From assembly GCA_964613615.1 (NCBI GenBank), contig CAZTIB010000147.1, positions 31,910-95,909 on the forward strand: 64,000 nucleotides of DNA, given 5' to 3'. Position 1 is the first letter of the stretch. Each line of letters starts with the position of its first letter. Of the stretch, positions 8,221 through 16,300 are shown piece after piece. The notes beneath the pieces are model-generated. The model made no database searches and was not told where the DNA came from. It was given only the letters and a program-made list of their open reading frames with translations. A program made the translations under genes and the position numbers. Source of the stretch: J054 sp964613615 (GTDB lineage Bacteria; Pseudomonadota; Gammaproteobacteria; Steroidobacterales; GCA-2729495).

Positions 8221-9351
8221 TTAAATTCCGAGATTGATGTAGATGATCGTCAGCACCGACGCGCTGACCACGATCAGCACGATACCCCTGACCACCGCCT
8301 GGGTCGTGCACTGACCGACGGCCATCGCGCTGCTGCCGCAGGCCATGCCCTGCTGGCAGCCGGCCAGCGCCACCAGGATGCCGTATATCAGCGCCTTGAA
8401 CAGCCCGCCGAACAAACTGTTCAGCCCGACCGCGCTGATGGTCTGCTGCACGTACTGCACCAGGCTCACGTCGAGCATGACCAGGCCAACAACCATCCCG
8501 CCGAGGATCCCCATCAGGCTGGCATACAGCGCCAGCAGCGGCAGCATCAGGATCAGCGCGATGACCCGCGGGGTCACCAGGAAATCCATCGGGTTGATCC
8601 CCAATGTGGACAACGCATCCACTTCCTCGTTGACCTTCATCGTGCCAATCTGGGCCGCGTAGGCCGCCCCGGTGCGTCCGGCCATGATGATCCCGGTCAT
8701 GATCGCGGACATTTCCCGCACCATGGCCAGCGCTACCAGGTTCGCGGTGAAGATGCCCGCCCCGAACAGGTTCAATTGCATCACGCCGACGAAGGCGAAG
8801 ATCGCGCCGATCAGGAAGCTGATCAGGCTAACGATCGGGAACGCATCAGCGCCGGCCTCCTGGATGTGCAGGAATACGTCGGAACGCAGGTAGGTCGCTT
8901 TACCCCGCAGGTAACGGCCCACGGACAGCACCAGCTCGCCGGTAAAGGCCAGCAGCTCGCGGCCGCCTTCCAGCACCTCGAGGGTCCCCTCGCCCACCTG
9001 CTGAAGCAGCGACTTGCATTCTTCGCTGCGGCGCGCACCTTCGCGCTCCTTCACCGCGAAGGCCAGGTCGATCAGCTTGCGAGCGCCTTCGGGCAAGCCT
9101 GAGGCGTCCACCTGAACGCTGTTGGCTTCTGCGCTCTTGTGGATGTGTATCAGGGTGGTGACCAGCCCGGTATCCCAGTCGCCGAGGGCCCCGGTGTCGA
9201 AGGCGAGGCTGGTCGGCTTCGGCGCCTGGCGCAGCCGGTCCAGCACCGGGTCCGCCCCGGGCAGGCCGTGGCCCAGCAGCCAGTCGCCAGCCAGCGCGAC
9301 ACGCAGCGTCCCGGCCGCGGAATCGTCGGCAGCGAGTGTGGCTGAACTCAT
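8221..9351 (-). CDS. MlaE-like permease fused to an N-terminal STAS domain
   Basis: Inner-membrane permease of 376 aa and first gene of the lipid transport operon. Residues from about 115 on carry the MlaE fold with about five or six membrane helices and the conserved segments MVREMSAIMTGIIMAGRTG and DALSTLGINPMDFLVTPR. The first 100 residues look like a STAS (MlaB-like) domain (LRVALAGDWLL, SLAFDTGALGDWDTGLVT, VDASGLPEGARKLIDLA). This suits the role of MlaB, which binds the ATPase; no separate mlaB is present. The promoter should lie in the 210-bp gap shared with the divergent glycine-zipper gene. Confidence 0.92.
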   Translation of the reverse strand: MSSATLAADDSAAGTLRVALAGDWLLGHGLPGADPVLDRLRQAPKPTSLAFDTGALGDWDTGLVTTLIHIHKSAEANSVQVDASGLPEGARKLIDLAFAVKEREGARRSEECKSLLQQVGEGTLEVLEGGRELLAFTGELVLSVGRYLRGKATYLRSDVFLHIQEAGADAFPIVSLISFLIGAIFAFVGVMQLNLFGAGIFTANLVALAMVREMSAIMTGIIMAGRTGAAYAAQIGTMKVNEEVDALSTLGINPMDFLVTPRVIALILMLPLLALYASLMGILGGMVVGLVMLDVSLVQYVQQTISAVGLNSLFGGLFKALIYGILVALAGCQQGMACGSSAMAVGQCTTQAVVRGIVLIVVSASVLTIIYINLGI

Positions 9352-9561
9352 GCTGGAACCCGGTTAACGCTTATGATTGTTGACCCCATTTTTGCTGGTC
9401 CAGGCTGTGGGAACGTTAGCACAAGCCCTTGGTATCACGCGAATTTAGCTCCCGTCGCAGCGCCGGCTTCCGTGCGGGAATCAGCCGTAGTTGAGCCCTC
9501 GTCGCTCACCGTCTACAGTTCGGCTACAACACAAACTTTCCGCGACCTGATGGAGAGAATC

Positions 9562-10050
9562 ATGATCTTCCGACTACTATTTATCGCCGCCGCCATGTTA
9601 TTGACGCTGGGCACAGCCCATGCGCAGCAAGCCGGCGACGTGTTTGTCTTCCCTAACGACGGCCAGGACCAGGACCAGCAAGACCTGGATACCGTGCAGT
9701 GCCAGCGCTGGGCACGCGAGAACACGGGTTTCGATCCCTCACAGCGGCCCACGGCCTCGTCTGCACCACCACCTGACGAATCGTCCTCCACGGGTGGTGG
9801 CGCCGCCCGCGGTGCCCTGCTTGGTGCAGCAGCGGGTGCAATTATCGGCGGCAGCAGCTCGGACGTCGGCGTCGGCGCCGCGGCCGGCGGTTTGTTAGGC
9901 GGCGCGCGCAGCAATCGGCGCAACCGCGAGAGCGATGCCCGCCAGGAGCAGTGGGAACAGCAGCAGATGGCGGAATACAACCGCAACCGCTCCAACTGGA
10001 ACCGCGCCTTTGCGGCCTGCATGGAAGGCCGCGGATATACCGTCCGCTAA
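9562..10050 (+). CDS. Glycine-zipper family secreted protein
   Basis: Small exported protein of 162 aa. A signal peptide (MIFRLLFIAAAMLLTLGTAHA) is followed by a short domain with one Cys (VQCQRWARENTGFDP). A glycine-zipper segment at about 78-116 (ALLGAAAGAIIGG, GVGAAAGGLLGGAR) probably inserts in or packs against a membrane. A Gln/Asn/Arg-rich tail with one more Cys (AACMEGRGYTVR) ends the protein. The frame is open further upstream, but the ATG at 9562 begins the signal peptide and has GAGAGAA in front; an ATG at 9550 is the alternative. The pattern matches YMGG-like envelope proteins of unknown role. Confidence 0.82.
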   Translation: MIFRLLFIAAAMLLTLGTAHAQQAGDVFVFPNDGQDQDQQDLDTVQCQRWARENTGFDPSQRPTASSAPPPDESSSTGGGAARGALLGAAAGAIIGGSSSDVGVGAAAGGLLGGARSNRRNRESDARQEQWEQQQMAEYNRNRSNWNRAFAACMEGRGYTVR

Positions 10051-10068
10051 CAATCAGGAGAACCCAGG

Positions 10069-10476
10069 ATGCGTTACCTACTCATCGCCGCAACGGCCGC
10101 TGCCGGCCTTGCCAGCGGATCGGTCTATGCCTTCGATACGGACAAGATCATCCTCTGCGCCACCACCGAAGTGCAGGACTGCCTGGCCACCCAGGGCTGC
10201 GAACAGGTGCAGCCGGAAGATGTGAGTGTCCCGACTTTCATGCGCCTGAATCTGAAAAAAAATCGCATCGAAGTCGGTGATCAGAGCGCGGACATCGAGC
10301 GCATTGAGGAAGTGGAAAACAGGCTCATCATGCAGGGCGCCGAGGACGGCTCCGAGAACCGGCCCGATGGCGTCGGCTGGACGCTTTCCGTCAGCAAGGA
10401 CACCGGCCGCTTCGTCGCCACGCTGGCTACGGAACAGGCTGGCCTCGTGCTTTTCGGAGCCTGCACCGAAATCTGA
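10069..10476 (+). CDS. Hypothetical secreted protein
   Basis: I do not recognise a named family. The 135-aa product has a clear signal peptide (MRYLLIAATAAAGLASGSVYA) and a mature part of about 114 residues with Cys residues near 30, 38, 44 and 132, possibly two disulfides. The acidic mature domain should be periplasmic. It starts 18 nt after the glycine-zipper gene behind an AGGAG ribosome site, so the two are probably co-transcribed. A strong bidirectional terminator follows. Confidence 0.8.
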   Translation: MRYLLIAATAAAGLASGSVYAFDTDKIILCATTEVQDCLATQGCEQVQPEDVSVPTFMRLNLKKNRIEVGDQSADIERIEEVENRLIMQGAEDGSENRPDGVGWTLSVSKDTGRFVATLATEQAGLVLFGACTEI

Positions 10477-10496
10477 GCGGCCTCACAACGCCAAAC

Positions 10497-10525
10497 AAAA
10501 AGGGCGGCCCACGGCCGCCCTTTTT
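10497..10525. terminator. Bidirectional rho-independent terminator
   Basis: The stem GGGCGGCC/GGCCGCCC (10502-10509 with 10513-10520) has a 3-nt loop, an A-run on its left and six T residues on its right, so it works in both directions. It separates two convergent genes. Confidence 0.9.
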
Positions 10526-10542
10526 TGGCTGACAAACAATTG

Positions 10543-11709
10543 TTAGTTCAAGGCAGCGGACGACGGCGCCTCGTTGCGCTCCAGCTGGTAGCGCACTTCT
10601 TCGCCCATCCACTTCATGAAGTTGTCGTGGCCCACGATGCCGTTCTTGTTGAATTTGTAGTCCAGCCCCTTCAGGTCATCGCGCAACTTCGCCTGGATCG
10701 TGCGGGTACCGATCAAGTTCGTGACGATCAGTACCTGCTTGCCGTCAGCCACTGCCTCTTCGACCATCAACCGCAACTTCGCAACATTGCGGTCACGGAT
10801 CTCCTTCGGTGCGTCGTCCTGCAGGGTGATGGCCTGCACATCGGCAAAATCACCGTCCTCGCGCACTATCTTCGCCAGGTTGCCGAGTTCAGCGAGTACC
10901 TTTTGATTGTCTTCCTCGAAGCCGGGGCCGTGGGCTGCGATGATCACGACTTCCTTCTCGGGGTCATCGCTGATATCCATCGCGTGATCGAGCAGGATTT
11001 CTGCGATCAGTGGATCGTCTCCCGGGGGGTCAGCAATCAGTATCTGGGCATCGGTTTCGACTTGAGCGACGCTCGCATACGAGGGCTCAGGGTACTCGCC
11101 AAAAATGTATTCCCACTGCCGCATCATCGTGTTGTGGCGCGTGGACACGATCGGCACGACCACGATAGTTTTCACGCCGGCGGCCTCGAGATCCTTCACG
11201 CCCCACTGAATGTGGTCGGACATCATCATGCTCATGCCTGCGGCCATCGCCGTCGGAAAAATATTGGTCATCGGCTGCATATCTTTCTTGAAGGCCGCGT
11301 CACCGCGTTCCCGGAAACCATGCATCAGCAGTAACAGGCCCTGATCGCCCTGCACATTGGCCTCGCTGAGGTACCACTCGTAGTTCGAGCCCATCATCTC
11401 CATGCTGAGATTGATTTCGGCATCGCTGTAGGGGGCGAACAGAGGCACGTTCTGGCGTAGCTCGTTGGCAATTTCCGGCGTCACGTTGTGCTTCATGCCA
11501 TACAGGCGGCGGCCTTTCTCGTCACGCTGCTCACCCATGGACATCATGCTCTGGCCCGAATGGTCCATTTTCGAATGGTCCATCTGGGAATGATCCATAG
11601 CCTCACCGCCCGAGTGCGCACCGGCCAACGCCCCGTGGGCAACCAGGCTCAGCGCGGCTGCCACGGCCAGTCCCGACAGCCCGCGGCAAGAAAACCTGTT
11701 ATCCATCAT
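10543..11709 (-). CDS. Secreted CbiX-like (class II chelatase fold) protein with MDHS repeats
   Basis: Extracytoplasmic protein of 388 aa. A signal peptide ends near residue 30. Residues 38-58 hold three MDHS repeats and further Met residues (QSMMSM), a pattern known from copper-resistance proteins. Two chelatase-like halves follow. The first has GLLLLMHGFRERGD (about 120-133) and the second has EVVIIAAHGPGFEED (about 235-250). Both match the strand-His-Gly element of sirohydrochlorin/cobalt chelatases, which are normally cytoplasmic and lack signal peptides. Start: ATG at 11709 with GGAG 7 nt upstream; a TTG at 11715 is the alternative. It is a paralogue of the 32245-33360 gene, sharing MGxNYEWY and the overall layout. 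No partner gene is adjacent, and substrate and activity are unknown. Confidence 0.8.
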   Translation of the reverse strand: MMDNRFSCRGLSGLAVAAALSLVAHGALAGAHSGGEAMDHSQMDHSKMDHSGQSMMSMGEQRDEKGRRLYGMKHNVTPEIANELRQNVPLFAPYSDAEINLSMEMMGSNYEWYLSEANVQGDQGLLLLMHGFRERGDAAFKKDMQPMTNIFPTAMAAGMSMMMSDHIQWGVKDLEAAGVKTIVVVPIVSTRHNTMMRQWEYIFGEYPEPSYASVAQVETDAQILIADPPGDDPLIAEILLDHAMDISDDPEKEVVIIAAHGPGFEEDNQKVLAELGNLAKIVREDGDFADVQAITLQDDAPKEIRDRNVAKLRLMVEEAVADGKQVLIVTNLIGTRTIQAKLRDDLKGLDYKFNKNGIVGHDNFMKWMGEEVRYQLERNEAPSSAALN

Positions 11710-11933
11710 CTGCAAACTCCAAAGCCTGTCGCAGCCGGACGGCCGCCTAACGCGTTGATCTTACACAGAGTACGCATCAGTGCGGGCCAACAAGTGTCAA
11801 CAGTTGGTAAACGGCAGGGCCAATGTGACCGGCCCGCCACCCGGTGTCGCGTCGGCGGCCGGCGGCGAGCCGCATGTGACGGCGCCTTGCCAACGCGGCT
11901 ACCATGCCTGCCGGTTGGAGACTGGAAGACTCG

Positions 11934-13967
11934 ATGCGTAACTGGATGGTAGTGATAGTTGCCGGGGGGCTGGGTGCCTGTGGTTCCGGGTCTGGGCCAA
12001 GCCAGGAAGACCTTGGGCGGCTCGGTTTCGACCCCGCCGAGCTGAGCGCCACCGTTTCCCCCGCCGACGATTTCTTTGCCTACGTGAACGCCGAGTGGCT
12101 GGCCCGCAATGAGATCCCCGCTGACCGGTCGAGCTATGGGGTGATGCAGGCCCTCGCGGAGGCAACGGAAGCGCAGTTGCAAAGCATGGTTCAAAGCCTT
12201 GGCGATGACAGTGCAGTAGCCGGCAGCGACGCACAGAAGCTCGGCGATCTTTACGAGGCCTTTCTCGACGAACCCGCCATAGAAGCTGCTGGCCTGACAC
12301 CCCTGGAAGACGAACTGGCGCACATCGATGCGCTGGAAGATCACGCGGGGTTAATCCGCTACTTCGGCCATGCCCTGCGAGCCGGGGTGCAGGTGCCCTT
12401 GGACTTCTACATCGATGCCGATGCCACGAATCCCGACCAGCCGCTGGCCTATTTCTGGCAAAGCGGCCTCGGTCTGCCTGACCGCGACTACTACCTCGCC
12501 GATAACCCCAAGCTCGGGCGCGTGCGCGAGGACTACCGCGCTCACATCTCGCGAATGTTCGGGCTGGCGAACTGGGACGATGGTATCGAGGCGGCCAGGA
12601 CCATCTTCGAATTGGAACGCCGCATGGCGGAGCAGCACTGGACACGGGTGCAAAACCGGGACCGGGAACGCATTTACAGCAACCAGTACGACCTGGAGCA
12701 GGCCGAAGCCCTGGGCCCGGGCTTTGAGTGGCCTGACTTCCTGGCCGCGGGGGGCTTCGGCGAACCCGAGCGTTTCGTCATCGCCCAAACCGACTACTTC
12801 GAAAGCCTGGGTTCGGTAGTGCGCGAAAATTCGTTGGCAGACTGGCGCACCTATCTACGCTTCAAGCTGCTGAAGGCCTACGCGCGCTACCTGAACGCGG
12901 CCATTGCCGAGGAAGATTTCGATTTTCAGCGTCGCACCCTGCGCGGTCAGCAGGAGATGAAGCCGCGCTGGAAACGGGGCATTGCGTTGCTGAACGTCGC
13001 GCTGGGTGAAATGCTCGGCCAACGCTACGTCGCAGAGCATTTTTCGCCGGAGTCGAAAGCCCGCGTAGAAGCCATCGTAGAAGACCTGCGCAGCGCCTTC
13101 GGCCAGGCCATCGACGACCTGGACTGGATGAGCCCCGCGACAAAACAGGCCGCGCGCGACAAGTTGGCCAAGTTCAACTACAAGATCGCTTATCCGGACC
13201 AGTGGCGCGACTATTCTGCGCTGGAGATCCGCCCGGGTGACCTGGCCGGCAACGTGCGACGTGCGCGTGCTTTCGAGCACAACCGGCAAGTCGCGAAGCT
13301 CGGCAAGCCAGTGGACCGCAGCGAATGGGGCATGTCGCCGCAGACCGTGAACGCCTACTACCGGGCCACGGCAAACGAGATCGTCTTCCCCGCCGCGATC
13401 CTGCAAGCGCCCTTTTTCGACCCGGCCGCCGATGATGCGGTGAACTATGGCGCGATCGGCGCGGTGATCGGCCACGAATTCAGCCACGGCTTCGACGACC
13501 AGGGGCGGAAATTCGACGGCGACGGCCGCCTGCGGGACTGGTGGAGTGAAGCGGATGCAACGGAGTACGGGGCGCGAGCCCGTGTGCTCGTGGACCAGTA
13601 CTCAGCTTTCTCCCCGTTGCCCGACACCGCGATCAACGGCGAGCTGACCCTGGGTGAGAACATCGCCGACCTGGCCGGCCTGCAGGTGGCCTACCGGGCC
13701 CACGAGATTTCCCGCGCCGGGCAGCCGGCGCCGATCATCGCGGGATTCACGGCAGAACAACGGCTGTTTATCGGCTATGCGCGCAGCTGGCGCAGCCAGT
13801 ACCGCGACGAGCTGCTGCGGGAAATTCTGCTGAGCGATCCACACTCACCGGCGCGTTACCGGGTGATTGGCGCACTGCAGAACGTGCCGGAGTTCTACCG
13901 GGCCTTCGACGTCACCGAGGCTTCGGACATGTATTTGCCGAAGGAAAGCAGGGTCAGCATCTGGTAG
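11934..13967 (+). CDS. M13 family zinc metallopeptidase lipoprotein
   Basis: Neprilysin/PepO-like endopeptidase of 677 aa. The N-terminus is a lipoprotein signal (VVIVAGGLGAC), so it is anchored in an envelope membrane. The M13 N-terminal domain starts with SPADDFFAYVNAEWLARNEIP. The substrate-binding NAYYRATANEIVFPAAILQ is followed by the zinc site VIGHEFSHGFDD (HExxH at about 513-517) and the third ligand in GENIADLAGL (about 573). The C-terminus ends in RVSIW, close to the usual CxxW-type end but without Cys. All catalytic residues are present. The 3' end overlaps the convergent VOC gene by 14 nt. Confidence 0.93.
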   Translation: MRNWMVVIVAGGLGACGSGSGPSQEDLGRLGFDPAELSATVSPADDFFAYVNAEWLARNEIPADRSSYGVMQALAEATEAQLQSMVQSLGDDSAVAGSDAQKLGDLYEAFLDEPAIEAAGLTPLEDELAHIDALEDHAGLIRYFGHALRAGVQVPLDFYIDADATNPDQPLAYFWQSGLGLPDRDYYLADNPKLGRVREDYRAHISRMFGLANWDDGIEAARTIFELERRMAEQHWTRVQNRDRERIYSNQYDLEQAEALGPGFEWPDFLAAGGFGEPERFVIAQTDYFESLGSVVRENSLADWRTYLRFKLLKAYARYLNAAIAEEDFDFQRRTLRGQQEMKPRWKRGIALLNVALGEMLGQRYVAEHFSPESKARVEAIVEDLRSAFGQAIDDLDWMSPATKQAARDKLAKFNYKIAYPDQWRDYSALEIRPGDLAGNVRRARAFEHNRQVAKLGKPVDRSEWGMSPQTVNAYYRATANEIVFPAAILQAPFFDPAADDAVNYGAIGAVIGHEFSHGFDDQGRKFDGDGRLRDWWSEADATEYGARARVLVDQYSAFSPLPDTAINGELTLGENIADLAGLQVAYRAHEISRAGQPAPIIAGFTAEQRLFIGYARSWRSQYRDELLREILLSDPHSPARYRVIGALQNVPEFYRAFDVTEASDMYLPKESRVSIW

Positions 13968-14994
13968 ACGCGCAGTCTGCCGTCTCTTCGAAGAACTCGA
14001 GCCACTCGCCATTGGGCCCGCGCACGGTCAGCACGTCAACATCGCCGTAGGGCGGCAACGGCGCGCGACCGCGAGTCTCAGGCCTGAAACCGCCGGCTGC
14101 CAAGCGCTCACCCACAACCAGCAGGTCCTTGACCGGGAAGCGCAGCGTCAGCACGCCGAGGTTCGGCGGCCTGGCGAGATCCGAAAAATCACGCCCCGTC
14201 AGGCCATCGAACTGAATCAGCTCCACGGAACCATCGTTGCCGCCCGCAGGATGCACGATCACCGTTCGCCGACTGACTTCGGTGACGAGGTTGTGCGGCA
14301 GGCCCAGCACGTTAGGCCCCGGCGTATCGCTCGGCCCGTCGGTCTCCACGTAGATGTCGAAGCCGAGCACGTCGATGTAGAAGCGCAGGCTCGCGTCAAT
14401 GTCCGCCACCACCTGCGTGGAGTTGAAACTGCGGCTGAAGCGGCGCAGTTGCGGCCAGCCCTTCAGCGGCGGCGCTTCGCGCTGTATGAGCGCGAACACG
14501 ATACCGTCCGGCCCACGGCCCAGCCATTCACGGACCACGAACGGGCCGAAGGTGAAGCGCACCGGGTCGCCAAACCCCTGCCAGTCACGGGCCTGCAGTT
14601 CGGCAAAACGCGCTGCTACGTCGGTGACCCGCACATTCAGGTCAAAGATACCGCCTGTTTCCCAGGTCTGGCCGTTCGACCGCATCTGCACCTGGGGCAC
14701 ACCCTGGAAATGCACCAGGCGAATGTAGCCGGTGTCGGTGCCCGGATTACCCAGCAGTACCTCTTGATAGCGGGCCGTGGCCGGCAACTGCCACAGCGCC
14801 AGCCATGCGGCATCGCCCGCGCCGCGCCCGACCACCTCCCAGCCACCGACCTCGACCAGGGTCTGCTCCCAGGCCGCCGTGTCAGCCACGCTCAGCACGG
14901 CCTCGCGCCAACCGCCAATATCTGCGGTGTCGGCGGCAGCCGGCAGCGTACCGAAGACAAATAGCACCAGCATCGCGCGAACCAAATTAGTCAT
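13954..14994 (-). CDS. Secreted tandem VOC-domain protein
   Basis: Protein of 346 aa with a signal peptide (MTNLVRAMLVLFVFGTLPAAAD) and two vicinal-oxygen-chelate modules, at about residues 24-180 and 185-335. The second module starts FNSTQVVADIDASLRFYIDVLGFD and ends GPNGEWLEFFE, as glyoxalase/dioxygenase-type VOC proteins do. Most VOC proteins are cytoplasmic, so export is unusual. It is the last gene of the 17.8-14.0 kb operon and overlaps the hydrolase gene stop by 8 nt. The ATG at 14994 was chosen because it begins the signal peptide. The metal and substrate cannot be told. Confidence 0.82.
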   Translation of the reverse strand: MTNLVRAMLVLFVFGTLPAAADTADIGGWREAVLSVADTAAWEQTLVEVGGWEVVGRGAGDAAWLALWQLPATARYQEVLLGNPGTDTGYIRLVHFQGVPQVQMRSNGQTWETGGIFDLNVRVTDVAARFAELQARDWQGFGDPVRFTFGPFVVREWLGRGPDGIVFALIQREAPPLKGWPQLRRFSRSFNSTQVVADIDASLRFYIDVLGFDIYVETDGPSDTPGPNVLGLPHNLVTEVSRRTVIVHPAGGNDGSVELIQFDGLTGRDFSDLARPPNLGVLTLRFPVKDLLVVGERLAAGGFRPETRGRAPLPPYGDVDVLTVRGPNGEWLEFFEETADCASTRC

Positions 14995-15820
14995 CGAGAT
15001 CGGCCTCCAGGAACTGGCCGACCGCATCCGCCAGCTTCGCCGCGTGCAACTCGAAAATGCCGCGGCTCATGCTGGTGAATTCGTTATAGCTCGCGGCGGG
15101 CAACAACTCGGCGGCCAGCCTGGTGGCCTCTTTCATCGAACCTTCGACATTGAGCACCAGCACTGGCTGGCTCAGCTTCGGCAAGCGGGTCTCCGGCCTG
15201 TAGCTAAACATGGAATGGAAGCCCAGCCAGGCCATGTCGCCCGCGCGCAGTTCTTCGGTGAAATTGATCAGCGCACGCTCCAGTGGGACGCCGGCGGCGC
15301 GGCTGTTCACAGTAAAGCGCCAGCGCCGGCCCAGGCACTGCATATCCTCGCCGGCAAGGGAACCCCGGCCGAGGCCCTGCAGCTGTTTCGCACGTTCTTC
15401 CTCGTCCAGGAAGGGGTAGGTAATCATCACGACTCTCGCGGCGCGCTTGGGCCGCGCCAGCGCCAGCTCACCGGCCACCGCAGAGCCCGTGTGAAAACCC
15501 AGCGGCGTGTAGCGCGCAAAACCCTGGTCCTGCAGCGCATCGGCCACCGCCGCCGCATGGTCTTCGATGGAGACAGGCTCTGCGAGTTCTGCGGAACTGC
15601 CGTAGCCCATCAGGTCCGGCGCAATGACACTGCAACGCTGCGACAATTCTGCTGCAAAGGCGTCGAAGTAGCGGCCCGAATACGGGATCGGGTGCAGGCA
15701 AACCACGGCCGGGGCATTGCCCTCGGCCGGGCCCGGCCACACGTGCAGGTTCATCTGCCCGAGGCGGGTGTCCGCGTACGCGCGGCGCGGCGCGGCCGGC
15801 TGCAGGGACTCTGTCGTCAC
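14987..15820 (-). CDS. Alpha/beta-hydrolase-fold protein with altered catalytic residues
   Basis: Protein of 277 aa with the fold pattern of alpha/beta hydrolases: oxyanion region VVCLHPIPYSGRYF, strand-turn APDLMGYGSS, nucleophile elbow LGFHTGSAVAGE. In the elbow the Ser/Asp/Cys nucleophile is replaced by His110 (G-F-H-T-G). Where the catalytic His is expected (GHF-type motif) the sequence reads RGIFELH, with Ile255. A classical triad is therefore absent, although His259 lies nearby. It sits between two VOC genes in a five-gene operon with 9-nt and overlapping junctions, suggesting a step in the same pathway, perhaps a non-hydrolytic one. Confidence 0.78.
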   Translation of the reverse strand: MTTESLQPAAPRRAYADTRLGQMNLHVWPGPAEGNAPAVVCLHPIPYSGRYFDAFAAELSQRCSVIAPDLMGYGSSAELAEPVSIEDHAAAVADALQDQGFARYTPLGFHTGSAVAGELALARPKRAARVVMITYPFLDEEERAKQLQGLGRGSLAGEDMQCLGRRWRFTVNSRAAGVPLERALINFTEELRAGDMAWLGFHSMFSYRPETRLPKLSQPVLVLNVEGSMKEATRLAAELLPAASYNEFTSMSRGIFELHAAKLADAVGQFLEADLDD

Positions 15821-15829
15821 GATGCCACC

Positions 15830-16300
15830 TCAGCTCGACAAGCGCTGATTGACTTCGATGAAGTAACCGTCGGGATCGAAGAAGCTGCTCGTAATCATGT
15901 GAATCTCGCCACCGCCGGGTTTCGGCACCGAACTTTGTTCCGGCTCCGCGATGAGCTGCACGCCGCTGGCCCGGACCCGCTCGAACACCGCGCGCGCATC
16001 GTCGCTGGCCATCACGAAAGCGATGTCGCCGATACTGAGGCGCTGGCGGTAGGGACCCGGGTCGGGCTCGGGCGGGTCAGTGATCTGCATCAGCCCGAGC
16101 ATGCCGATCCACGGGTCGTCTGCCTGCATGATCACGAGGTGGCACTTCGCACCCGCGCTGGCAATGGGCATCACCCGGCCGCTGAGTTCCAGTTCGCTGT
16201 CGTAGTAGACGCTCAGCCCCAGCGCATCACGGTAGAAGGCGACCGAGCGCTCGATGTCGCGAACCACCAGCGTGGTCCGCCTGACGATGGTGTCTGCCAT
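15830..16300 (-). CDS. VOC family protein (glyoxalase/dioxygenase-like)
   Basis: Cytoplasmic VOC protein of 156 aa. It begins RRTTLVVRDIERSVAFYRDALGLSVYYD and ends with FFDPDGYFIEVNQRL, the paired beta-alpha-beta modules of this superfamily. The C-terminal Glu (FIEV) is a typical metal ligand. It directly follows the oxidoreductase (TGA and ATG adjacent) and precedes the altered hydrolase by 9 nt. The substrate is unknown; an aromatic or lactone-type catabolic intermediate would fit the operon. Confidence 0.86.
   Translation of the reverse strand: MADTIVRRTTLVVRDIERSVAFYRDALGLSVYYDSELELSGRVMPIASAGAKCHLVIMQADDPWIGMLGLMQITDPPEPDPGPYRQRLSIGDIAFVMASDDARAVFERVRASGVQLIAEPEQSSVPKPGGGEIHMITSSFFDPDGYFIEVNQRLSS

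Noticed and set aside
11557..11598. Short tandem DNA repeats that might suggest a CRISPR or satellite
   Set aside because: The 15-bp period is the coding consequence of MDHSx peptide repeats; there are only three units and no spacers.
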